Shown: positions 26,172-35,704 of the stretch, one piece after another | Layout of the letters: every line of letters begins with the position of its first letter | Numbering within the stretch: the stretch's first letter is position 1 | Source of the DNA: Mycobacteriales bacterium | Lineage (GTDB): Bacteria > Actinomycetota > Actinomycetes > JAFAQI01 | NCBI GenBank assembly: GCA_035504215.1 | Contig: DATJSI010000043.1 | Location: 1-58,150 of the forward strand | Direction: 5' to 3' | Length of the DNA stretch: 58,150 nucleotides | Position numbers and translations under genes: made by a program | The notes under the pieces: generated by a model | The model's input: only the letters and a program-made list of their open reading frames with translations | Databases searched by the model: none | What the model was told of the DNA's origin: nothing

Positions 26172-28358
26172 TCAACCCGTTACTTTGATCGTGATCCGGT
26201 GAGTGTAGGCCCGGGGCTTGACCCCGTTGGAGGCGCGCACCTTGAAGCGGTACTTGCCCGGCTTGGTGGGCTTGCCCGAGAGGACGCCGGTGTCGTGGTT
26301 GAGGTGCATGCCCTTCGGCAGCTTGCCGGAGAACAGGACGTAGCGCGCGATCGGGTAGCCGAGCGCGATGAACTGGTACGCGTAGTGCTTGCCGACCGTC
26401 ATGTGCCGCCGAGGATGTTCGGCCGCGAACACCGGTGCTTCCGACACCACGATGTGTAGCGACGGTGAGAGCACGCTGCCGAGCGAGTTGCGCGCGCGAA
26501 CCCTGAAGGTGTACCTGCCTCCGACCCCGGGAGTGCCGGTCAGCTCCCCGGTGCCGGCGTCGAGGCGGATGCCACGCGGCAACGCGCCCTTGGCGATCGA
26601 GTACGTCGGTCGCGGCGTACCGGTGGCGTGGAAGGTGTAGTAGTAGAGGGCTCCGGCCCGGGCCTTGGCGCCCGGATGGTCTGCGCTGAACTTCGGTGCG
26701 GTCGCCGGGACGAGGGGAAGCTTCAGCAGTCGGCTGTTCCCGCTGTCGACGACGAAGACGTTCTTGGCCGAGTCGACGGCTACGGACTGCGGATGCCGCA
26801 GACCGATGAACGGCAGAACCTTCGGAGAACTCGAGCCGTGGGCGAGCTCGAGCACCCGGTTGTTGCCGGTGTCGGCGACGAACACGTCGCCGGAGGAGTC
26901 CACCGCGATGCCGGTCGGACCGGACAGGCCGACAAACGGCAGCGTCTTCGGCGTGGATGCGCCTTTGGCCAGCTCGAGCACGCGGTCGTTGCCGGTGTCG
27001 ACGGCGAACAGGTCGCCGGCCGAGTCGAGCGCCACGCCGGTCGGGCTCGCCATGCCGGTGAAGGGCATGGTGGTCAGCGTGCTCGATCCGGAAGGGAGCT
27101 CCAGCACATGGTTCTTGGCGTTGTCGACGATGAAGGCGTTACCGGCGGAGTCGACTGCGACGCCGCGAGGATGTGCCACCGTCGTGACGAGGATGTTGCC
27201 GGTGTTCGCGCCGTTCGCCAGGGACACCAGCTGGTCGTAGCGCACGTTGGTCACCCATACGCTCTGCCACGACTTGCCGGAGGCCTGGATGGCGACCCCC
27301 TGCGGTTGGTGCAGCCCATCGCTCATGAGGACGGTCGGAGTCGACGCTCCGACCGGTAGCTCCACAAGCCGCGCGTTGCCCGAGCTGTCGTAGTCGGCGA
27401 CGAATGCGTCGCCCTTGGGGTCCACCGCGACTGCCTTGGCGGTGTACAGGCCGAAGGACGGTACGGCGGTCGCCGGCGCCTTGTGCCCGACGTACTCGTA
27501 CAGCGACGTTGATGCGGCGAAGAGGTTGCCGTTGCTGTCGACGGCCAGTGCCTGAGCCGGCGTCCCCGACAGTGGCAGCGTGGTGACCTGGTTCGATCCT
27601 GCCGCGAGCTCGCTGATCTCGGCACCGGCCACGAACACGTCGCCGGACCCATCGACCGCCACGCTTTGCGGTGCCGAGAGAGCGCCGAACGGAAGCACGG
27701 TCTGCGAGCTCTTGCCCTTCTTCAGCTCGACGACCTGGTTGCCTCCGGTGTTTGCGACGTACACGTTGCCGTGGCTGATCGCGACCGCCTGCGGGTTCGT
27801 GAGCTTGTTGAAGCCGAGCAGAGTGTCGTGCGAGGTGCCGTGGCGCAGCTCGGCAACCCGTCCGGTGTTGAAGTCGGTGACCACGACGTCGCCGTCCGGG
27901 TCGACCGCCAACCCGACCGGCGAGGTGATGCCGTGGAGTGGCAACACGGTCTGCTTGGTGGCGTCGTGCGCCAGCTCGAGGACTCGGCCGTGCCCGGAGT
28001 CGACGACGAAGACGTCCCCGGCGGAGTCGACGCCGATGCCGGTGGGGTCCGACAAGCCGGTGAACGCGAGCTGTTTCGCGGTACTGGAGCCGGCCCGCAG
28101 CTCCAACGCGCGGTTGGTCTTGCCGTCGGTGACGAAGATGTTGCCGGACGTGCTGATCGCCAGTCCGTTCGGGCTGGTGAGCGCGGGGCCGATGAGGGTT
28201 TGCTGCGCGCCGTAGGCGAGAACCGTGGCCGCGGTCTTCGGGACCGCCGCGGACTTACCGTCATGCGCCGAGGCAGCGCCGACGGAGGCCGGCCAGAGCG
28301 ACCCGAGCGCAACCGCGGATGCCAGCACTGCGGCACGCCGAGCAGGTACGCCACGCAT
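26172..28358 (-). CDS. secreted NHL-repeat protein with C-terminal Ig-like domains
   Basis: 728 residues. A signal peptide (about 1-28) is followed by roughly ten NHL repeats of the type PTGIAVDSSGDVFVADTGNN-RVLEL (residues about 60-540), forming one or two six-bladed propellers. Two putative Ig-like (He_PIG) domains follow from about 555, marked by PTYSIAKGALPRGIRLDAGTG and LFSGKLPKGMHLNHDTG. The repeats resemble the extracellular sensor of PknD kinases, but no kinase is present. It probably binds a surface ligand; the function is unknown. Confidence 0.82.
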   Translation of the reverse strand: MRGVPARRAAVLASAVALGSLWPASVGAASAHDGKSAAVPKTAATVLAYGAQQTLIGPALTSPNGLAISTSGNIFVTDGKTNRALELRAGSSTAKQLAFTGLSDPTGIGVDSAGDVFVVDSGHGRVLELAHDATKQTVLPLHGITSPVGLAVDPDGDVVVTDFNTGRVAELRHGTSHDTLLGFNKLTNPQAVAISHGNVYVANTGGNQVVELKKGKSSQTVLPFGALSAPQSVAVDGSGDVFVAGAEISELAAGSNQVTTLPLSGTPAQALAVDSNGNLFAASTSLYEYVGHKAPATAVPSFGLYTAKAVAVDPKGDAFVADYDSSGNARLVELPVGASTPTVLMSDGLHQPQGVAIQASGKSWQSVWVTNVRYDQLVSLANGANTGNILVTTVAHPRGVAVDSAGNAFIVDNAKNHVLELPSGSSTLTTMPFTGMASPTGVALDSAGDLFAVDTGNDRVLELAKGASTPKTLPFVGLSGPTGIAVDSSGDVFVADTGNNRVLELAHGSSSPKVLPFIGLRHPQSVAVDSAKNVFVVDSGNSRLLKLPLVPATAPKFSADHPGAKARAGALYYYTFHATGTPRPTYSIAKGALPRGIRLDAGTGELTGTPGVGGRYTFRVRARNSLGSVLSPSLHIVVSEAPVFAAEHPRRHMTVGKHYAYQFIALGYPIARYVLFSGKLPKGMHLNHDTGVLSGKPTKPGKYRFKVRASNGVKPRAYTHRITIKVTG

Positions 28359-28535
28359 GCGTAAGCCTCAACCCCCCGCACCCATCGTTGCCTGACGGAC
28401 CGTCACACAACTGGGTGCGATCGCGGGGCGACGGCCGCGACAAAATGCTAGCTTCCGCAAACCCGTTGCGGAGCCGATTCGGAGAATCAGCTGCCCTTCG
28501 CACCGGGTGAATTTTTGCCTGGTTTAGAGGGTTTC

Positions 28536-29378
28536 TCAGACCTCGAGGCTGTCCGCTCCCTGTTGGATGTCGGGCCGCGCAACCGCGAGATAGCCGACGA
28601 GTGCGGCAACCAGCAAGAAGCAGATCGCCGCGGTCGGTCCGTTGCCGTAGTGCAGGCCACCAATGCGCTGCGGTTTGCTGAACCAGTCCGCGAACGAGGC
28701 GCCGAGCGGACGAGTGAGCACGTACGACGCCCAGAACGCTGTGATCGCGTTGAGGTGGAACCGCCAGTGCGCGATGCCGGGCAGGACGATCAGGATGCCG
28801 AAGAACACCGCGGAGCCGAGGTAGCCCATGTTCAGGACGGACGCGGTGTAGTCACCGAGCGCGGTGCCCAGAGCGAAGGTGGCGAAGACGGTGGCCCAGT
28901 AGTACGCCTCGCGGCGGCGGGTGTGAATGCTGTGGATCGAGAGGGTTCCCTCGGCGTGATGCCAGAGCACGAACACCGCCGCCAGGACTGCTGCCCAGAG
29001 CAGTGTTGTACCGAAGTACGGGATGTGCAGGTCCAGATGCATGAAGTCCGCGATGCCGGTGCCGAAGATGGCGATCGAGAAGGCGAGCCACCAGTAGGAG
29101 AAAGCGCGGTATCGGCGGGCACTGAACTGCAGGAGCAGGCCGATCGCGAACTCCAGCACCTCGATGCCGCCGCCGACGACGTTGCCGTACCTGGTCAGGA
29201 AGTCAGACGTCGCCTCGCCACCCGCGGTAGTGAGGACCTTGACCACCCAGAACAGCGGGATGATCTCCGGCACCTTCGACGTGGTCGGCCAGGCCCAGAC
29301 CCGCTCCCACCCGAAGTTCGCATGCGGATGCGCGCGCGGTCGGGGGAGCGGTCTCAGCCGCGCCTCGCCGTCCGCCAC
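28536..29378 (-). CDS. COG4705-type multi-pass membrane protein
   Basis: 280 residues with about eight transmembrane helices. Family signatures are KVPEIIPLFWVVKVLTTAGGEATSDF near 35, FGTGIADFMHLD near 105, YYWATVFATFALGTALGD near 165 and a second domain-like ITAFWASYVLTRPLGASFADW near 215. The two halves look like an internal duplication. The function is uncharacterised. GTG 29378 lies inside an inverted repeat, leaving no ribosome site, so a leaderless start or a slightly later start is possible. Confidence 0.75.
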   Translation of the reverse strand: MADGEARLRPLPRPRAHPHANFGWERVWAWPTTSKVPEIIPLFWVVKVLTTAGGEATSDFLTRYGNVVGGGIEVLEFAIGLLLQFSARRYRAFSYWWLAFSIAIFGTGIADFMHLDLHIPYFGTTLLWAAVLAAVFVLWHHAEGTLSIHSIHTRRREAYYWATVFATFALGTALGDYTASVLNMGYLGSAVFFGILIVLPGIAHWRFHLNAITAFWASYVLTRPLGASFADWFSKPQRIGGLHYGNGPTAAICFLLVAALVGYLAVARPDIQQGADSLEV

Positions 29379-29395
29379 TACTTACGACAAGTAGT
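29377..29395. promoter_or_regulatory. inverted repeat over the start of the COG4705 gene
   Basis: ACTACTT, a 5-base spacer (ACGAC), then AAGTAGT, followed by further AGTAG units. The dyad covers the GTG start at 29378 of the minus-strand membrane-protein gene, an ideal position for a repressor. Confidence 0.45.
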
Positions 29396-29478
29396 AGTAG
29401 TCACGTCGTCGAGCGTATCTCCGGCGGTTCGCGAGTGCGGTCCGAACCTCGGATGACCGCGCGAAACGACTATCCGGC

Positions 29479-29907
29479 TCAGGCCCGGCGCAGCGCCAGG
29501 ACCGGAATGGTCCGAACGCCCTCGGTCTTCTCGGCGTACTCCGCGAAGCCGGGGTAACGGCTGGCCTGCTCGGCATAGATCCGGTCTCGATCCGCGCCGG
29601 TCAGCTCGGTGACCGTTACGGGGTAGGTCTCGGTGCCTACTTCGACCACCGCGCGCCCGGCGGCGATGGCGTTGTAGTACCAGTCCGGGTTGGTCGGCGC
29701 GCCGGCTTTCGACGCGAACACGTAGATCAGGCCGTCGTCTGCGGGATCGGCCAGATACATCATCGGGCTGATGAACTCACTGCCGCTCTTGCGGCCCGAG
29801 TGGTGCAGCAGGACGATCGGCGCGCCGTCGAACGGACCGCCGACTCGTCCCTCGTTGGCCCGGAACTGCTCGATCACCGAAGTGTTGAAGTCGTTGGTGG
29901 AGGTCAT
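29479..29907 (-). CDS. Ddn-type nitroreductase family deazaflavin-dependent oxidoreductase
   Basis: 142 residues. The family pattern is FRANEGRVGGPFDGAPIVLLHHSGRKSG, then MMYLADPADDGLIYVFASKAG, NPDWYYNAIAAG and RYPGFAEYAEKT. These split-barrel proteins bind F420 or related flavins and reduce quinones or nitro compounds in mycobacteria and streptomycetes. ATG 29907 is preceded by GAGG; longer reading upstream is unlikely. It is divergent from the cyclase gene, with 124 bases between them. Confidence 0.85.
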   Translation of the reverse strand: MTSTNDFNTSVIEQFRANEGRVGGPFDGAPIVLLHHSGRKSGSEFISPMMYLADPADDGLIYVFASKAGAPTNPDWYYNAIAAGRAVVEVGTETYPVTVTELTGADRDRIYAEQASRYPGFAEYAEKTEGVRTIPVLALRRA

Positions 29908-30019
29908 GTGTGCCTCAACCGGCGGCCCGTGATCCCGCATTCCCCCACGACGGACCGGCCGCGTTCTCGGACGCCTGCGTGTTCGCGGGATCTGGCCGCT
30001 CAAGCGATCTGCCACGGCC

Positions 30020-30025
30020 TAGGCT
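30020..30025 (+). promoter_or_regulatory. -10 box (TAGGCT) giving a leaderless start
   Basis: TAGGCT lies six bases before ATG 30032, placing the expected transcript start on the ATG. No ribosome site is present upstream, consistent with a leaderless message. No clear -35 box is visible. Confidence 0.4.
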
Positions 30026-30031
30026 CAGCGA

Positions 30032-33000
30032 ATGGCGGCATGCGTGGCGTGTGGCGAGCCACTGGGGGACGGCGCCCGCTTCTGCGCGGCCTGCGGGCAC
30101 GCGGTCCAGGTCGGAGCTCCGCACGAGGAGCGTAAGGTCATCTCGATCTTGTTCGTGGACCTGGTCGGTTCTACCGCTGCAGCTGACGGCAAGGACCCGG
30201 AGGTCGTCCGCGATGTTCTTCGCTCCTACCACCAGCGAGTGAAGGAAGAGCTGGAACCGTACGGCGCTGTCGTCGAGAAGTTCATCGGTGATGCGGTGAT
30301 GGCCGTCTTCGGAGCGCCGCATGCCCACAGCGACGATGCCGAGCGGGCAGTTCGGGCCGGACTACGGGCGCTGGATGCGGTCTCCTCGTTGACCACACCG
30401 ACAGGGACGGCGCTTGCCGCGCGGGCCGCGGTCGCAACCGGCGAAGCGGTCGTGATGGTCGACGCGAACGCCGGCGCGGGCGAGGCGCTGGCGATGGGCG
30501 ACGTCGTGAACATCGCGGCCCGGCTGCAGTCAGCTGCGCCCGAGAACCGCCTCCTCGTCGACGACACCACGATGCGGGCAACCCGGCGGACGATCAGCTA
30601 TCGCGAGGCTGATCCGGTGGTCGCGAAAGGCAAGGCTGATCCGCTCCCGGCCTGGTTGGCCGACGCCGTGTCTTCGGAAAGCGTGGCGCCGGTCGGACGG
30701 GTTCCGCTGGTCGGGCGGGACGCAGAGCTGTCACAGCTGCTTGCGACCTGGGAGCGGGTCGCTCAGCAGGGCCGACCGTCCCTGGTGGCGGTCATCGGCG
30801 CGGCCGGGGCCGGCAAGTCGCGGCTCGCCAGCGAGTTCCGGGACGCCGTGGACGCGCGAGTGGTAACCGGGCGAAGCCTGCCGTACGAGCAGGCGAACGC
30901 GTACGGCTCGTTCACCCGGCAGCTCAGGCAGCTGGCCGGCATCGTTGAGGGTGACGACCGATCGGTCGGTCGGGCGAAGCTGGACCGCCTGGTTGACACC
31001 ACCGTGCCCGAACCGGAGCGCGCGGAGGTGCGCCGCTGCGTGGCCGCGCTGCTGAGCCAGGCCGCGGACGAACCGGTCGTCAGTGACTCAACCGTGTTGT
31101 TCTACTCCATCCGGCGGTTGGTGGAGTCGGTGTCGACGGACCGGCCGACCGTGTTCGTGTTCGAAGACGTGCACTGGGCGGAGGCGGCGGAGTACGAGCT
31201 GATTCGCTACCTGGCTCAGTATGTGCGGGACGTGCCCGCGATGTTCGTGCTGCTGGCCCGTCCCGAGCTCATGGAGACCAGGCCCGACTGGAGCAGCGGC
31301 CTGCTGTCCTACAGCACGATGCCCCTCGAGCCGCTCGCCGGCGAGGATGCGCGGACGATCGTGCGCACCATCGCCGGCGCGGGTCTGCTCTCCGACGTGG
31401 TCACGCGGTTGGTGGAGCGGGGAGCAGGCAACCCACTGTTTCTCGAAGAGCTCGCGACTGCGGTCGCGGAGAGCCGCGGATCCGGCGCGGACGACCTACC
31501 GGCGAACGTTCGGTCCGCGATCGCCAGCCGCATCGACGCCCTGCCGGCTGATGCGCGCTCGCTCCTGCTGACCGCCTCGGTCGTCGGACGGTCCTTCTGG
31601 GTCGGCGCAGTGGCTTCGATCGCTGCCGCGGAGGTCGGTGGAGCGCTGGCCCTGCTCGAACAGCGAGATCTGATCCGGCGGCAACCGACGAGCGAAGTGC
31701 CTGGAGAGGTGGAGTTCCGCTTCAAGCACGCGCTGATCCGCGATGTCTGCTACGGGACGCTGCCCAAGGGCGAGCGGGCGCGTACCCACGCGGCGGTCGC
31801 GACGTACCTCGAGCAGCGGGTCGGGGGAGACGACGAGTTCGCCTGGCTGCTCGGGCACCACTTCGAGCAGGCGGGTGCCGCTGCTGAAGCGATCCGTTAC
31901 CTGCTGGCCGCGTCGGATCGGGCTAAGGCGGTGTTCGCGCCGACTGAGGCAGTTGCGCTGCTCGATCGCGCCGAGCGGCTCGCTCTCGACGAGCCGACCC
32001 GGACGCGGATCCGGCTGGCGCGCGGCCGCACGCTGACGATCTTCGAGGACTACGACGAGGGCTATGCCACTCTTCAGCCGCTGCTGCCGCTCCTGAGTGG
32101 CGACGATCTGATCGAGGCGCTCACCGACTACGCCCGATGCTGCCACTGGACCGAGCGGACCGACGAGGTGATCGAGGTCGCGCAGCGCGCCGCGGACCTC
32201 GCACGCGAGCTCGGCCGCATGGATGCCGTCGCGCCGGCGCTGGCCCGGCTCAGCCAGGGCTACGCGATGCGTGGCCGCGAAGGGGATCTGGCGCGAGGGA
32301 TCGACATCGGTGAGCAGGCACTGGCGACATGGTCGCCCGGCATCAGAGCCGAGGATCGCGCCGAGCACGAGTACCTGCTCGGCCATCAGTACCACTGGGC
32401 GGGTGACTATCACCGCGCGATCGAATTGGCCCGCACGGCGCGCGAGACCGCGGTCGAGGACCCGGCCAGCGTCGAGGCCCGCCTGCGCGGGATCGGCATG
32501 GACGGGATTCTGCTCGCGACGATGGGCGACTACCAGGAAGCGCTCGCGAAGTTCGACGACGCCCTGACCCTCGCCGAAGAGATCGGCCGGCCCCGCCGGG
32601 TGCTGATGAACTACTCGACGCTCGCGTTCCGGGAGCTGTTCGACCTCGAGGAGGCACGGCGACGTAGCAGCTGGGTGCTCGACGGGATCCCGAAGTCGTC
32701 GTTCCACATGCCGTGGATGAATGCTGAGGCCGACCTGCTGCATGCCGACGTGCTCGCCGGAGACTGGGGCGCCGCGGCGAGCCGGTGGAACGACCTGTAC
32801 CCGCAGGTGGCGGCGACCGAGGCCTGGGAACGCTGGCTGTTGGGCTCGAAGCTCGTGACCTTCCGCGCCGAGATCGCGCTGCACACCGAGGAGCCGGCGG
32901 TCGCCGCCGATTGGGCAGCCCGGGCGCTCGACTCCATCCTCGAGTCCGCCCGGATCAAGTACGAGCCATCCGCGCGCGACACGTTGGCTCGTGCGCTGGC

Positions 33001-33265
33001 GGCGATGGGCGACGGCGAACGGGCCCGAAGCGAGGTCGGGGCCGCTGTGGCCTCCGCGGACCGGCTGGACAACCCGCACGTCCGGCTGCTCACGCACACC
33101 CACGCGGCGGCCACGCTCTACCGGCTCGGGGACGATGACGCCGCCGCGGCTCACCATCGGGTCGCCGAGCAGATCGCCGCCGATGTCGCGGCTGGTCTCG
33201 CGCCGGACAGCGCAGCGCACTATCTTGCCGCGGTCCCGCTGCCGGCGGTCGACGAGTACCGATAG
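30032..33265 (+). CDS. class III adenylate cyclase / AAA ATPase / TPR signalling protein
   Basis: 1077 residues. An N-terminal zinc ribbon (C4, C7, C18, C21) is followed by a class III cyclase domain with metal Asp43 (FVDLVGST) and Asp87, substrate Lys83 (VEKFIGD) and the GDVVNIAARL segment with Asn160 and Arg164; the residues favour ATP. An AAA/STAND ATPase follows (Walker A 256-263, GAAGAGKS; FVFEDVHWAE Walker B region near 370), then helical TPR-like repeats to the C-terminus. No HTH is visible. It likely couples ligand sensing by the repeats to cAMP production. Confidence 0.85.
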   Translation: MAACVACGEPLGDGARFCAACGHAVQVGAPHEERKVISILFVDLVGSTAAADGKDPEVVRDVLRSYHQRVKEELEPYGAVVEKFIGDAVMAVFGAPHAHSDDAERAVRAGLRALDAVSSLTTPTGTALAARAAVATGEAVVMVDANAGAGEALAMGDVVNIAARLQSAAPENRLLVDDTTMRATRRTISYREADPVVAKGKADPLPAWLADAVSSESVAPVGRVPLVGRDAELSQLLATWERVAQQGRPSLVAVIGAAGAGKSRLASEFRDAVDARVVTGRSLPYEQANAYGSFTRQLRQLAGIVEGDDRSVGRAKLDRLVDTTVPEPERAEVRRCVAALLSQAADEPVVSDSTVLFYSIRRLVESVSTDRPTVFVFEDVHWAEAAEYELIRYLAQYVRDVPAMFVLLARPELMETRPDWSSGLLSYSTMPLEPLAGEDARTIVRTIAGAGLLSDVVTRLVERGAGNPLFLEELATAVAESRGSGADDLPANVRSAIASRIDALPADARSLLLTASVVGRSFWVGAVASIAAAEVGGALALLEQRDLIRRQPTSEVPGEVEFRFKHALIRDVCYGTLPKGERARTHAAVATYLEQRVGGDDEFAWLLGHHFEQAGAAAEAIRYLLAASDRAKAVFAPTEAVALLDRAERLALDEPTRTRIRLARGRTLTIFEDYDEGYATLQPLLPLLSGDDLIEALTDYARCCHWTERTDEVIEVAQRAADLARELGRMDAVAPALARLSQGYAMRGREGDLARGIDIGEQALATWSPGIRAEDRAEHEYLLGHQYHWAGDYHRAIELARTARETAVEDPASVEARLRGIGMDGILLATMGDYQEALAKFDDALTLAEEIGRPRRVLMNYSTLAFRELFDLEEARRRSSWVLDGIPKSSFHMPWMNAEADLLHADVLAGDWGAAASRWNDLYPQVAATEAWERWLLGSKLVTFRAEIALHTEEPAVAADWAARALDSILESARIKYEPSARDTLARALAAMGDGERARSEVGAAVASADRLDNPHVRLLTHTHAAATLYRLGDDDAAAAHHRVAEQIAADVAAGLAPDSAAHYLAAVPLPAVDEYR

Positions 33266-33269
33266 CGGG

Positions 33270-33288
33270 GCGAGCCCGGCCGGCTCGC
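33270..33288 (+). terminator. hairpin terminator after the cyclase gene
   Basis: GCGAGCC, loop CGGCC, then GGCTCGC: a perfect 7-bp stem starting 5 bases after the cyclase stop. No T-tract follows. Confidence 0.5.
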
Positions 33289-33302
33289 GCAGGCACCGGG
33301 TT

Positions 33303-33452
33303 CTACTTCTTCGGCAGCGAGAACTTCACGACCTCTTTGACCGCACCCTTACCGCTGGGCGTGAACGACCTCGACGCGGTGAGTGCATCCGGTGCCGGAA
33401 AGAAGACCCTGACGGTGACGCTCACGAAGGCCGGGCGAGAGGCATGCGCCTG
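33303..33452 (-). pseudogene. possible C-terminal remnant of a secreted protein
   Basis: About 49 codons without a plausible start, ending at 33303. The product is beta-strand-like (VSVTVRVFFPAP, then GAVKEVVKFSLPKK), the usual tail of actinobacterial secreted Ig/propeller proteins. It lies just downstream of the PQQ-like propeller gene in another frame. The opposite strand is also open and partly protein-like, so strand and coding status are uncertain. Confidence 0.3.
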
Positions 33453-33487
33453 TCACCGCGGTGAACCACCAGCTCACTGGAGTGCAG

Positions 33488-34801
33488 CTAGCGTTCGCCG
33501 TACGCGACGTAGTGCGTCTTGTTGTCGACGAGCAGCCGTCCGTCGGCCACCAGTACCGGGCCAAGTCTGGTCGCCTGAGACGTCCAGAGCGTCTGGCCGT
33601 CGCTGAGCCGGAACGCGCGCACATGGTTGCTCGCCGTGTCGGCGTAGATCACACCGTCCGCCCCTACCACGTGGTCGAAGAACTCGGACGCCGCGCGGCG
33701 CCACAGCACGTGGCCGCTCGCGATGCTCAAAGCGACCAGCCTTCCCGGGTTGGTGATGTAGACGACCCGTTTGCCGTCCGTGACGATGAACGAACCATCC
33801 GGGCCGCCGCTGGCGTGCGGCTCGGCGTGCGCCCAACGGACCGTTCCCGCCGCGGCGTCGAGGGCGTAGATGTCCGAGGCCGCGTTGTCGGTCGAGTTGG
33901 CGGTCACGAAGACGGTCGAGTCGCTGTAGGAGACGCCGGTGATGTAGGGGTTGTCGGTCAAGGAGAACTCCCACGCCAGCACCCCGGTCGCCTCGTTGTA
34001 GGCGTGGATCTCCACGTCGACCGAGGGCTCCTCGCGCGGGCCGGCCGTCTCGATGACCACCCCCGAAGCGGGCACGTAGACCATGCCGCCCCCGACGGCG
34101 ATCGGCCCGTAGGCATCTGCGGCTGACCAGAGCAGCTGTCCGGTCGTCAGGGAGAAGGCTTCGAGCTGGTCGGAGTCGGTGTACGACGGAGAGAAGCTCT
34201 GCGTCTCGAGTACGGCGAAGACGGTCGATCCGCTCACCGTGAGCGAGCTCCACTGGTTGGACACCGACGAGGTGTGCACCTCCGGCACCTTCCAGTCGAC
34301 CTTGCCGTTCGACAGGTTGATGGCGACGAGATCCGGTCCGGTCGTCGTGATCATCCGCGACCCGTCGAACGCCGGCGGGACGATCGCGGTCGCCCCTCGC
34401 TTGACCGTGAAGGTACGAACGTGGCGGCCGGACGCCATCGAGTAGGCCCGGACCGTGGTCGGGTTGGCCTCGAACAGCGTGCCGCCCCGGACGCCGATCG
34501 GCGGGACCGCGGCTCGGTCGCCCGAGTACGCCGGGACCTCCCACTTCTTGACGATCTTGCCCACGGTGACCGGTCGCAGCGTGTGCTCCGAGCCGTTGTA
34601 GGAGGTCGCCGCGCCGTTGTAGTTCCAGTCCGGCCACGGGTCAGGAGTTGGAGCGTGCTTGGTGGCTGAGGGTGACGACGGCGACGAGTGGTGCGGCGCC
34701 GCTGCTGCTGCCCCGGGACCGGCCAGGCCAACGGCCGCCACTGTCCCCAGCAGGGCGATGAGCGTGCAGGCGCCCGTGGTCCGCGACCTGTTCCGGTTCA
34801 T
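33488..34801 (-). CDS. secreted PQQ-like beta-propeller repeat protein
   Basis: 437 residues from ATG 34801. The signal peptide is about residues 1-35 (basic start, AVGLAGPGAAAAAP). The rest is six to seven PQQ-like blades with recurring motifs such as GRLVALSIASGHVLWRRAA, DIYALDAAAGTVRWAHA and LEAFSLTTGQLLWSAAD. There is no sign of PQQ-dehydrogenase catalytic residues, so this is a surface propeller rather than an enzyme. A longer reading to 34846 exists, but 34801 places the signal peptide correctly. Confidence 0.75.
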   Translation of the reverse strand: MNRNRSRTTGACTLIALLGTVAAVGLAGPGAAAAAPHHSSPSSPSATKHAPTPDPWPDWNYNGAATSYNGSEHTLRPVTVGKIVKKWEVPAYSGDRAAVPPIGVRGGTLFEANPTTVRAYSMASGRHVRTFTVKRGATAIVPPAFDGSRMITTTGPDLVAINLSNGKVDWKVPEVHTSSVSNQWSSLTVSGSTVFAVLETQSFSPSYTDSDQLEAFSLTTGQLLWSAADAYGPIAVGGGMVYVPASGVVIETAGPREEPSVDVEIHAYNEATGVLAWEFSLTDNPYITGVSYSDSTVFVTANSTDNAASDIYALDAAAGTVRWAHAEPHASGGPDGSFIVTDGKRVVYITNPGRLVALSIASGHVLWRRAASEFFDHVVGADGVIYADTASNHVRAFRLSDGQTLWTSQATRLGPVLVADGRLLVDNKTHYVAYGER

Positions 34802-34890
34802 CCAGATACCCGCCCTTCGTCCCGATCGCTGCGGCCAGCCTGACACGAAGCGGCGGCCGGGTCACGGGATCCGGCCGGTGACGTCGCGAG

Positions 34891-35562
34891 CTACCGCGGG
34901 GCGGGAAGCCCGGCCGCGACCGTGGCGGCGAAGCGCAGCCGGTCGTCGAGCAGCGCCACGTCGTGCTTGTGGTAACCCTGCCAGAGGAACAACCGGTCGT
35001 TGACGATGTGCATGCCGGTCAGCGCCTGGGCGGGAAGGCCGGCCCGCACCGCCGGCGACAGGGCGGCTTTCGCGTACTCCTGGTCCTTTGCGAACAACAC
35101 GTACGTGCTGTCAAAGGTCTCGTCGCCGGTCGGGACCGCTTCGTCGTCCCCGTGCCGGCGTAGGTGCTTGCGCTGGGTCACGTGCAGCCAGGGAACGCTG
35201 GTCGGGAGCTGCATGACCAACATGGCGAAGTAGACGTGGGAGGCTCCGGAGCCGGCTGGGCCGACGCCACTACCCACGGTGGCGAAGTAGAAGTCGTAGA
35301 CCGCGATCGCGCGCTCGGCGTACCTGCCCGTGATGACCCGGTGCGCGTACTGACGATCGAACTGCCCGAACGGGTAGAACGTCAGGCCGTCGTACTGGCT
35401 GTTGTCCTCGAAGACATAGCTGCAGCCATGGGAGGTGGCCCATGCCTGCATGTCGTCGTTGTGCGCATTGAACACCCGCTTGTTGCGGCGCGCGATCGGA
35501 ATGGCCACCACGACGAGCACCAGCACCGCGATGATCGCGAGCACGCGACCCAACGAAACCAC
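34891..35562 (-). CDS. membrane-anchored hypothetical protein
   Basis: 223 residues. One N-terminal transmembrane helix (about 5-22) is followed by a soluble domain with FNAHNDDMQAWATSHGCSYV, PFGQFDRQYAHRVITGRYAERAIAVYDFYF and a C-terminal FLWQGYHKHDVALLDDRLRFA. The layout resembles actinobacterial DUF3137-like membrane-anchored proteins; no function is known. GTG or ATG starts near 35562 are both compatible with the helix. It is divergent from the sorbosone dehydrogenase-like gene. Confidence 0.6.
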   Translation of the reverse strand: MVSLGRVLAIIAVLVLVVVAIPIARRNKRVFNAHNDDMQAWATSHGCSYVFEDNSQYDGLTFYPFGQFDRQYAHRVITGRYAERAIAVYDFYFATVGSGVGPAGSGASHVYFAMLVMQLPTSVPWLHVTQRKHLRRHGDDEAVPTGDETFDSTYVLFAKDQEYAKAALSPAVRAGLPAQALTGMHIVNDRLFLWQGYHKHDVALLDDRLRFAATVAAGLPAPR

Positions 35563-35704
35563 CCCCCGACCTGCCGCCGTCCGCGCTCACCATAGCGACC
35601 CGAGCCTGGTTGCCGTGACCTACATATTGCCGAGTGTTGCCGAGAGCGTTTATCGATCAAGGTTCCGTGGCACGTCCGGGCATCGGCTAGCAGGAGGTGA
35701 GGCC

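Noticed and set aside
26620-26660. TAGTAGTAG run similar to the 21872 dyad
   Set aside because: It encodes consecutive Tyr codons of the NHL protein and has no complementary arm.
28359-28535. Possible riboswitch upstream of the NHL gene
   Set aside because: I compared it with c-di-AMP (ydaO) and c-di-GMP (GEMM) consensus elements; the conserved cores are missing.
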